A stretch of DNA of 64,000 bases, taken from NCBI GenBank assembly GCA_018292915.2, contig JACVVK020000055.1, positions 2,274,501-2,338,500 of the forward strand. Direction: 5' to 3'. Of this stretch, positions 1 through 8,541 are shown one piece after another; position 1 is the stretch's first letter; every line of letters starts with the position of its first letter. The position numbers and the translations under genes were made by a program. The notes beneath the pieces are model-generated. The model searched no databases and was not told the origin of the DNA. It was given only the letters and a program-made list of their open reading frames with translations. This stretch comes from Batillaria attramentaria (taxonomy: Eukaryota; Mollusca; Gastropoda; Batillariidae).

Positions 1-1
1 A

Positions 2-1202
2 AAGCGTCGGTCAACCAGTAAAACTTGTAAAAGACGAGGAGCTAAGAAAAAATCTGAATCTGACACTGACAAGGACTGGCATCCCTCTGAGTGTGACTCC
101 AGTGATGGTGAGACAGTAGTGAAGTCTAAGCAGGAAAAAAAACAAAAACGAAAGTATGTGTGGGAGTGCAAAGTTTGTTATACATGTAACTTTCAGAGCT
201 CCTGGCTTGTTAAAGACGCACATGCTTGACCATGATGGTCAGGCGACCTTTGTATGTGGCCTGTGTGATTCTGTTTTCAGCAGTGTAGAACTCTATGCGA
301 AACACCGGAAAGAACACAGGCAGACAATGCTATTTAAGTGCGGCCGATGTTCCTGGCATTTCGCTTCACTTGAGAGCCTAAACAAACACACACTGACTCA
401 CGGACCGGACTGTCTCAGTAGGAACTGCCAGTATTGTGGAAAGGCCTTCAAAAAACCTCGTCAACAAAGAATTCACTTGCGAAAACACACTGGTGAGAAA
501 CCTTTCGTATGTGAAAAATGTGGGAATAGGTTTAGATACAAAGACAGATTGAAAGACCATGTTAAAACTTTTCATGCAGATAATGGCAAACAGGACTATG
601 TTTGTGAAGTGTGCGGTGAAGTCTGTGATAAGAAATATACTTTGAGGAGACATTCCAAGACACATGAAAGGGAAGGGCCGCACCAGTGTAATGTTTGCAA
701 TGCAGTCTTCACATCTAAAGCTCGGCTTTCATGTCACAAAAAGATACACACAGCAGAACGTCCTCACATGTGTGCACATTGCGGAAAAACATTTGTGAAT
801 TCTTATAAACTCAAAATTCATGTGAGGCGTCACACAGGTGAGAAGCCATGTGTATGTGAAATATGTTCAACTGCCTTTGTCGACAAGGCGGAATTGAATG
901 AACATATGAAAAGACATGCTGGCATCAAACCTCACAAATGTGACTATTGTCCTTATGCTGCTGTTGCACGTGGTGAGCTGACGTCACATATTCGCAGTCA
1001 CACAGGGGAAAAGCCATTCTCGTGTGAATATTGTAATAAAGCTTTTGCACGCCAGGACTATCTGAAGAAACACAAAGCTACTCACACAGGTGGTGAAGCG
1101 TGTGTTTGCTCTGTGTGTCGTATGTCTTTCAGGACTAATGCCAGTTTGAAGAAACATCTTGATGCAGTTCACACAGCTGACATAACTGACACTGACCTGT
1201 AG
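2..1202 (+). CDS. C2H2 multi-zinc-finger protein, 5' partial, with a frame break
   Basis: Probable nuclear DNA-binding protein. From about position 185 to the stop at 1200-1202 one frame encodes eleven complete C2H2 fingers plus the second half of a twelfth. Several are joined by TGEKP-type linkers (for example HTGEKPF), the signature of sequence-specific zinc-finger arrays. Upstream, a different frame (from base 2) is open to the window edge and encodes a Lys/Ser/Asp-rich segment followed by YVWECKVC, the first half of finger 1. The main frame resumes with HVTF...LLKTHMLDH. Joining the two halves restores the C-x2-C-x3-F-x5-L-x2-H-x3-H spacing if four bases (tata, near 180) are extra. The ATG at 156 in the main frame is therefore probably not the true start, which lies outside the window. 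The frame break may be a real lesion, a sequencing error or a small polymorphism. The DNA target is unknown. Confidence 0.85.
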
Positions 1203-1319
1203 GTCTGGCATAAAGCCTCATGCTTAATGTTGTTGATAGGACCTGTAATTCCTTGGGGTGGGAATGGTCATTTTTAAAATTTGTTCTGGCTTTTTATATA
1301 ATATATATATAATAGCACG

Positions 1320-1535
1320 AAGAACTTTTGTCAGCATCTGAGGGAAATCTGGATAGGGCGTTGGCCGGATTGGTTTTGCCAGGTCTGTATTTCACCTCAA
1401 AGGCAAACAGGGCCAGCTGCATAGCCCAACGTTGTTCCAAAGCATGGTAAATTTTCAAGTGCACCGATCAGTTTGTGCTGGAATTTCTCTGTGGTGGCCC
1501 ACTTCATCGCAAGAAACTTTCAAGTTTCATACTGC
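1320..1535 (-). mobile_element. Ty3/Gypsy pol relic (RNase H end)
   Basis: The minus strand reads KFLAMKWATTEKFQ and, in another frame, EQRWAMQLALFAFEVKY followed by RPGKTNPANALSRF. These match the C-terminal RNase H region of Ty3/Gypsy polyproteins (LALKWAVTEKF...; R-W...L..F.F.....G..N..AD.LSR). The usual stretch with TDNNPL between them is deleted and the frame shifts. No LTRs are seen around it. It is a dead fragment about 120 bp downstream of the zinc-finger stop codon. Confidence 0.75.
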
Positions 1536-2039
1536 TGCATTAATGAAGCTTAATTAATTCATTCCTCTCAGAGTCGGAGGTCTCCGACTGTCGTCAGTGA
1601 CCCGTGTCTTGCCCCATTGCACCTGTGCCAGGACCGCACTCGGTCCATCATGACTTGTGTCAGTTTCCAGTTCAATTCAGTTCAGTTCAATTTATTAATA
1701 CTTTATTTATCCCTTGAGGGCAGTTAAGATGCGCTATTGGACGGGTGTCAAAATAAAATTTACAAAAACAAAATGTGTTATCATATAATTGTTATCTCCT
1801 ATAACAGCATGATATTCTATCATTACATCATTGCATCAGCATCATATCACATGATATATCCCATATTACGTACATCATCATACTCATTACCTCGTATCAT
1901 GTATCTATCACATCCTTCATCCTTCCAGTCACTGATACCAGTCCAGGGCCCGCATGTAAAAGACGGGTTAGCGGGTTTAGCCCCAGGTTAGAGTCTAACC
2001 TCGAACTAAACTAGCTCTAGGGTTAAATTTTCTGTTGTT
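1536..2039. other. Intergenic, no gene recognised
   Basis: AT-rich sequence without a credible coding frame. A stretch near 1685-1710 (ttaatactttatttatccc) resembles the 3' tail of a retroposon, but no body can be assigned to it. Confidence 0.4.
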
Positions 2040-3640
2040 TTTGGCTCACTTGTGTAACAAAGTGAGTCAATGTAATAACCCTCCGTCATCTGTGTGTGTG
2101 TGTGTCTGTCTGTCTGTCTGTCTGTGTGTCTGTCTGTGTGTCCGCAGTAAACCTTAACATTGGCCTTTTCTCAGAATCTGCAGACAGTAGAGACACCAAA
2201 CTTGGCCTGCTGATAGACAGCCATAAGACCTTTCAAAACATACCATAATGATTGACCTTGACCCAAGGTCAAGGTCACTAAAGCTGTCTGGAAATTGTAC
2301 ATAGGCATTTTCTCATAATGTAGAAAAGCCAGAGACATCAAATTTTGCATGATGATGGACATTGACAACACCTTTACTGACATACCTGTATTCAATGACT
2401 TTGAGTCAAGGTCAAGGCCATGCAAGCTGTTTAGCGAAAAACCTGAAGAAACCTTAACATTGGCCTTTTCTCAGAAAAAAATGAACAGCAGAGGCACCAA
2501 ACTTGGCAGGCTGATAGACAGCTGTAAGACCTTTCAAAACATACCATAATGGTTGACCTTGACCCAAGGTCAAGGTCACTAAAGCTGTCTGTTAGAAAAT
2601 TTTACATTGGCATTTTCTCGGAGTCTAGAAAGGCCAAAGACATCAAACTTTGCATGATGATAGACATTGACAACACCTTTACTGAAATACCTGTATTCAG
2701 TGATTTTGAGTCAAAATCAAGGCCATACAAGCAGTTTTGTGGAAAACCTTCCAAAATCTTAACATTGGCATTTTCTCAGAAGCAATAAACAGCAGAAGCA
2801 CCAAACGTGACTTGCTGATAAACAGCAGTAAGACCTTTCAAGAAATACCATTTTTGAATGACCTTGACTCAAGGTCAAGGTCACTAAAGTTCTCTGTTTG
2901 AAAATTTTACATTGGCATTTTCTTGTAATCTACAAACACCAGAGGTTTTAAACTTTGCATGATGATAGACGTTGATAAGAACTTTACAGATATACATGTA
3001 GTCAGTGGCCTTGTGTCAAGGTCAAGGCCGTACAAGCTATTTTTGTGAAACCTTAACATTGGCATTTTCTCAGAAACAACAAACAGCAGAGGCGCCAAAC
3101 CTGGCGTGCTGATACAGTGATAAGACCTGTGTACACATACCACCTTATAATTATGACCTTGACTCAAGGTCAAGGTCATTAAGACAGTCTGTTGGGAAAA
3201 TTTATATTTGCATTTTCTCAGAATCCAGAAGAATCAGAAGCATCAAACTATATGTGCGATGATTGACATTAGCAGCACCTTTACAGACATACATGTGTTC
3301 CGTGACTTTTAGTCAAGGTCAAGGTCATGCAAGCGTTTTTTGGGAAACTTTAACCTTGGCATTTTCTCCAAAACAACAAACAGTAGAGGCACCAAACGAG
3401 GCATGATGATAGACAGCAATAAGACCTACCTTTATGAATGACCTTAACTAAAGGTCAAGGTCATTAAAGCTGTCTGTTGTGAATTTTAACATGACTGTTT
3501 TCGGAGGAACTAAAAATACTAGAGGCATCAAACTTGGCATAATGATACTTATTGATAGACATTGATGAGATCTCATTTGAATGACTTTGACCAAAGGTCA
3601 AGGCCATACAAACAGTTTCGGGGAAAATTGTAATATTGCC
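2040..3640. repeat. Degenerate ~145-150 bp tandem array with TCAAGGTCA motifs
   Basis: About ten diverged units. The phrase (a/c)ttaacattggc(c/a)ttttctcag recurs at about 2151, 2452, 2757, 3052 and 3350 (period near 300). A motif AAGGTCAAGG(T/C)CA recurs about twice per 300 bp (near 2269, 2404, 2567, 2705, 2870, 3016, 3163, 3312, 3451, 3594). The organisation is therefore a dimer of ~148 bp monomers. The array begins with a short hairpin (gctcactt...aagtgagtc) and a (TG/TCTG)n stretch. Reading frames crossing it are incidental. Confidence 0.8.
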
Positions 3641-3671
3641 GTGAACTCAGAGCGCCAGAGACTGTGGTGGT

Positions 3672-3874
3672 GATCTGGCCGTAAGTCTGCCTGTAAAGTG
3701 CTGGGTGATGATCTGGCCGTAGGTCTGCCTGTAAAGTGCTGGGTGATGATCTGGCCGTAGGTCTGCCTGTAAAGTGCTGGGTGATGATCTGGCCGTAGGT
3801 CTGCCTGTAAAGTGCTGGGTGATGATCTGGCCGTAGGTCTGCCTGTAAAGTGCTGGGTGATGATCTGGCCGTAG
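3672..3874. repeat. 38 bp minisatellite, left block
   Basis: About 5.3 units with starts at 3672, 3710, 3748, 3786, 3824 and 3862. Each unit begins gatctggccgtag and continues gtctgcctgtaaagtg. The same unit appears between the two large copies (31082-31385) and to the right of copy B (62388 onward). The block ends exactly at the left end of transposon E1. Confidence 0.95.
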
Positions 3875-4287
3875 CCGGTGTAACAGGCCAGAATCTACCC
3901 CTGGCCCCGAATCTACCCGGGTAGAAACTGGACTAGGCCAGTTTAAACCCGGGTAGTTTCTGGCCTAGGCCAGTTTCTACCCCCCTGGCCCCGAATCTAC
4001 CCCCCTGGTCTGAGCTAAATTCGAATTCGTTGTACTGAGCTAAATTCACAATTTCACTACACCAGTTGCTACAGTGACTACTACTGAGTCGAACTGGTTG
4101 TACTGAGGAAATGCGCTGGTTGCGCTACCCCGCAAGCTTTTCCCTCTGACAGAAAACTGACACTGCCATTTATCTGGAAAACAGATCAGATCACTTCAAC
4201 GTCGTTCTCAGCGTTGCATAACCTTGTTATAAAGTTTCGTTTTAAATCGCTGGTATGTCTGTTTTATAGACCACAATATTTATCGTA

Positions 4288-4632
4288 TCGATACTCTGAT
4301 ATTCAGAATCCCACGTACTAAACTTTCTTCTGTTGACTGCCGAGCCTTCTCCTACGCTGGTCCAAAAGCCTGGAATTCGCTGCCTCTTTCTCTCCGCCAG
4401 TCAACCTCCCTCGAAACCTTCAAAACAAATCTAAAAACCTACCTGTTTTCATCTCAAAGCACCGTCTAACCTGCCTCCGTCTTTCTCCATCTCCTTATAA
4501 AGTACCATACATGCAGTTGCCCTGGCCCTGAACCTTGACTCTTATCTGTACTTTTACCTGTACTTTTAGCGCTTAGAACTGCCTTATAAGTAGATTACAG
4601 CGCTATATAAATAAATAATAATTATTATTAAT
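4288..4632 (+). mobile_element. LINE 3' fragment (CR1/L2-type C-terminus) in E1
   Basis: An open stretch of about 60 codons ends in the tail motif typical of CR1/L2/Rex-type reverse transcriptases: RAFSYAGPKAWNSLPLSLR, then LETFKTNLKTYLF, then stop. A short 3' UTR and an (AATAATT/ATT)n tail follow. E2 lacks it (tatcgtctcggtgcagttaacatg), so it is a 5'-truncated insertion private to the E1 lineage. Target duplication is not clear. Confidence 0.75.
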
Positions 4633-4747
4633 TAACATGTGCTTTCATCTGCAACTCAAGTTACTCAATTTTTTTATGCAGATTGCTCTGATGTTATACT
4701 GTTTGCATTAAAATTAATTTTAATTAACATCTCTATCTATCTCAGTC

Positions 4748-4748
<1 letters not shown>

Positions 4749-4818
<70 letters not shown>
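4749..4818. repeat. (TG)n microsatellite in E1, about 70 bp
   Basis: Uninterrupted TG run. The matching site in copy B (35785-35830) is shorter, about 46 bp, and lies just right of the LINE inserted there. Confidence 0.95.
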
Positions 4819-4820
<2 letters not shown>

Positions 4821-5149
4821 TGTACTAGCATGAACAAAACGTACATGAACCATTTTTAGAGACAATACTATTATTTCAAAGTGTAATCAAAGACATACAC
4901 ATGTATACTGTTCAAACAAAGAAACGCATAGTCAATCTGAAGTTATTTCATTCAGGGCCAGGGGGAGAGAAACTGGCCTAGAACAGGAGGGGGTAGATTC
5001 TGGGCCAGGGGGGATAGGAACTGGCCCAGGCCAGTTAAAACCCGGTGTAGCTTCTGGCCTAGTCCAGTTTCTACCCGGGTAGATTTGGGCCTAGGCCAGT
5101 TCCTGCGGGGTAGATTTTGGACGGGGTAGATTCTGGCCTGGTACACCGG

Positions 5150-5583
5150 CACTCAATACATCACGTACGACACCACTACACTTCACATACGACACTGTTA
5201 CATATCGACATATGACACCGACACATAATACATCACATACGACACCACTACGCTTCACATACGACACTGTTATATATCGACATATGACACCGACACTCAA
5301 TACATCACGTACGACACCACCACACTTCACATACGACACTGTTATATATAGCGACATATGACACCGGCACTCAATACATCACGTACGACACCACTACACT
5401 TTGCATACGATACTGTCATATATCGACATATGACACCGACACTCAATACATCACGTACGACACCACTACACTTCACACACGACTCTGCTATAGATATCGT
5501 CATATGACACCGACACTCAATACATCACGTACGACACCACCACACTTCACACACGACTCTGCTATAGATATCGACATACTTTC
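5150..5583. repeat. 72-74 bp minisatellite next to E1, copy A
   Basis: Six units with starts at 5150, 5222, 5294, 5368, 5440 and 5514, each with catcacgtacgacaccac and a tatcgacatatgacacc segment. It starts at the base after the CCGG of E1. Because 72 is a multiple of three, the minus strand shows a repeated ~24-residue frame (VGVICRYITVSYVK...), which I regard as incidental. Confidence 0.9.
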
Positions 5584-6696
5584 ATCTTGAAGTCACACCT
5601 TTTTCCATTCAATGACGTCATGGACGTACTGCATTTTGTTCAAACAAGGCAGAGGAAAGGGGCGGGGCTTGCCGAATGGAGTCGTCTATTGAGAGGCTGT
5701 TGCCACACACGGCACATTAGAACAAGAAAAGTATTTTGATTTTGTTCAATCACACTACGTAAGAAACATGTTTATAAAAATTCGCTTGGGTATTACTGAC
5801 TTGAGATGTAACAAATTAAGGTATCAATCAATAACAAAAACAACAACAAAAAGAAAGAGAAATGCCCAGGCCTAGCTGAGGCTTCAGCTCGTGGTTTATG
5901 CGCACACAAAAACACACGAGTATCGAGTCTGCACATTTAAGCCCCGCGTCCACTGGCATACACAAAACGAATGGGAGCAGGTCTGCTTACACTACAGGTC
6001 ATAACCACGTGTTGCTAGACTGCTCGGGTCCTGAGTTCGTATCCCGGCTGGGGCCAAATAATTGTGCTGGCTTTTTCATTGTTGCCCCCGTGCTGCTAGA
6101 CAGGTGAATACAGTGTCTTGTTGAGCGCAGGTAGTGAACATGTCTGTCTTCTCGCGTCCTCTACAGGCGTAAGGACATAAGTTGAGCGTGGGGGTCATGT
6201 TTGGTGTTTATTTCAGGTACCCTGTCTGGCGAGTGTGCTAGACTGTAGTGATTTTTGTTTTCATGAAAAAGAGTGATTTTCGTGCTTTTTGTGTTTTGTA
6301 GGTGAAGGTGCATGCCGGGCGGTCGCAAAAAGAAGCAAGCTGCCAGTGAAGCTGGGACCTTTTGCACAGAGGTCGAGCACAAGCGATGTCGATACCCTTC
6401 CGAAGTTTATGGTTTTTGTTTGTTGCAGATTGTTCGAAATCAGATGAAAGACAGACAGCCTGACAGACAGACACAGCATGTAACTAAGTCTAATAGTATT
6501 TGGTCTATCAGCAATTTATCTGCTGGAAAAAGCGCACACAAGTGTACTTATTGTTGCGGTTTCTTATACTGACAAGTATTTTAACTCTAAATATTATCCT
6601 GTAGCCATTAGTCTGATTCAACCGACTCAGGACACCTAGTCTACAAAGTTTGTAGTATACGAACTACTGAGCCGTCTGAGCCAGGCCACCTATGAC
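5584..6696. other. Cargo left part, no gene recognised; SINE-like tail at 5996-6105
   Basis: Between 5996 and 6105 lie gagttcgtatcccggctgg, which resembles a Pol III B-box region, and ttgtgctggctttttcattg, which matches the body of the clear SINE at 25557-25733. This is probably an old SINE fragment. The stretch 6160-6410 is repeated in diverged form at 7890-8115 (shared caggcgtaaggaca and gtgcatgccggg). An 86-codon frame at 6312-6572 (MPGGRKKKQAASEAG...) lies in the repeat and matches no family I know. Confidence 0.45.
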
Positions 6697-7054
6697 AAAT
6701 AAAAGCGACGTAAAAGGGACAGAAACCACTTAACTTTGACAAAGGACGGCACAGGTCGACGTTTCGGCTTTCGCCTTCTTCAGGACATAAACAAATGGGA
6801 CATAACTTCAACAAACAAACAAAAGGTAACTCTGCGGACGTACTGACATACACGGCGCGGGGGAAAAAAAAAAAAAAAACGATGGGCGAGAAAAGGACCA
6901 GAAAAAATAGTAAAAATATCACAACACCCATCCTTTGGTGACAAAAGACCATGGACTGTGTGTGAAAAAAAAATGTTGGGCAGAAAAGAACAAAACAGAA
7001 TAATAACTTTGTCAAAGTTAAGTGGTTTCTGTCCCTTTTACGTCGCTTTTATTT
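6697..7054. mobile_element. MITE-like element with ~48 bp inverted ends, copy A
   Basis: The left end aaataaaagcgacgtaaaag continues through ggtttct-type sequence to actttgacaaag. The right end is its reverse complement, ending ttacgtcgcttttattt. About 48 bp pair almost perfectly around a 260 bp centre. The centre holds a poly-A run and a Penelope-like motif listed separately. No transposase is seen. Confidence 0.7.
6754..6785 (-). ncRNA. Hammerhead-ribozyme-like motif (Penelope/retrozyme type)
   Basis: Read on the minus strand: CTGAAGA, then a short stem GGC-GAAA-GCC, then GAAAC-GTC. This resembles the hammerhead core CUGANGA-stem II-GAAA reported in Penelope-like elements. One extra A sits between CTGAAGA and the stem, so the core is imperfect and activity is doubtful. 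The same motif is at 38042-38073. Confidence 0.35.
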
Positions 7055-7281
7055 GCTTAACTTGTAACCACTTCGCAGTCATTACCGTTTCCGTTTCTAT
7101 TTCACCTATGACAAGCTTCACGAGTTGGGTAGCGCGTTAATTGTGTATGCCAGTGGACACTGAGCTTTACTGACTCGTAGGGAGCAACTGAGCATACGTT
7201 GAAGGGGACACTCAGACATCCCTGTAGTGTTCTACCTTTTATTGCTTTTCCTAAAGCGTGGTCACGCCTTCTTGTACAAAC

Positions 7282-7746
7282 CAGTTAGCTTTGATATCGT
7301 GGACAATAACCGTGTTACAACCACGCTTGTTGACATAAAGTGATGTTTAGGTGATAAACATTGTTTAAACGAAGAGAATGGTAGCAGAGAGCGGGGGGGG
7401 GGGAGGAGGAGTTGGGGGGGGGGGTGGTTGGGGTGCAGTGCAGTGTGGTCAGAAGGTGGGGGGGGGGGGGAGGGGGAGGAGTGTAGCGTAACGGTCAGTG
7501 CCAGAGAGGAAACTAAGCAGAACATGGGAGGGATGTCAGCGGAAGACCAAGATAAGGGATGGCAGGACTGGACTGTGGGTGGCGAGGCAGGGTGAGGGTT
7601 GGGAGGAGACAGCAATGTGAGTTAGTGCTGTGGTACTCAGTTCAGTTGGCTTGAGCGCAACGCAGCAGCAACATGTATCAAGAAAGTCAGTTAGCTTTGA
7701 TGTCGTGGACGATAACCGTGTTACAACACCGCTTGTTGACATAAAA
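7282..7746. repeat. ~59 bp direct repeat pair around a G-rich spacer, copy A
   Basis: cagttagctttgat(a/g)tcgtgg starts at 7282 and again at 7688. Each copy runs to cttgttgacataaa, and the starts are 406 bp apart. The spacer contains poly-G runs near 7390-7480 that differ in length from copy B. No coding signal is seen. Confidence 0.75.
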
Positions 7747-8541
7747 ACACACCCCACCTCCCTGCCCTTTCCATGTTGCACTATCAAGGCGTGTCGGTGT
7801 GCCATTAACATCAATGAACAAGTGTTTGTCTCACACCTAACCGTCCAACCAAGTCTCTGTGCAATGCATTTCTGTATTCACGCATGAACCTGACAGGCGT
7901 AAGGACACAAACTGACCTTAGGATCATGCAGGTTTTTTTTTTTTTTTTTTTTTGAGAACCCTGTTTGGCGGAGTGTGCTAGTTTGTAGTGAAAACGCGTG
8001 AGTTTTGTCATTTAAAAAAAAAAAAAATTATTGTGTAGGCCGAAGTGCATGCCGGGGGCCGCAACAGTGAAGCTGGGACTTTTTGCGCACAGGTCGGGCA
8101 CATGTGACGCGAGTAGATTTGAGTTAACTGGCTTTCTGGCCTAAACAGACAGTAGACTTGCATTACTTCAGTGAGGACTGAGGGGAAAGGGGACATTCAG
8201 TTTTTATACTCCTGTCAGGTGCGTGCCCTTGAATGGTCTGTGCATGGTAGTTTTTTGTTTCTAAATTGAAGATTTTTTTTTTTTTTTTTGGGGGGGGGAG
8301 GGGGGTGACTATGATGCCCGAGGTTAATAGGGTGTCACGACCGTGTATGCTGCAAAGTGTAGGTGTAGGTGCGTGTTTTTTCGTAGCTCTCACTCACACG
8401 CAGTCGCACGACAGTTACTGACACCGAGACGCGCGTGGGTTCGCACCACCACAATATTATTGGCAAGACAAACAGTCATAGCATAACGCGTCAACAGTAC
8501 AGTTACAACACACAAATGATATGAAGCTGAACAAACGGTGC

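Larger units (their letters stand above)
3875..5149. mobile_element. Non-autonomous CCGG-targeting (Ginger-like) transposon E1, copy A
   Basis: It starts CCGG-TGTAACAGGCCAG and ends CTGGCCTGGTACA-CCGG, so the TIR is TGTA(A/C)CAGGCCAGAATC with a 4 bp CCGG on each side. Both ends extend over 100-200 bp as a patchwork of short units (ccagaatctacccc, ggccagtttctaccc, ctacccgggtag). No transposase frame is present. CCGG duplications and TIRs starting TGT are published features of Ginger elements, hence the tentative assignment. E1 carries a LINE 3' fragment and a long (TG)n tract. Confidence 0.7.

Noticed and set aside
156..158. ATG at 156 as the zinc-finger start
   Set aside because: Upstream sequence in another frame encodes the first half of the same finger, so the protein begins further upstream.
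3672..3874. CRISPR-like regular repeat
   Set aside because: Units are head-to-tail with no unique spacers, in an animal genome.
7380..7480. Poly-G runs as G-quadruplex regulatory sites
   Set aside because: Lengths differ between copies and homopolymers are error-prone in assemblies; no other sign of function.
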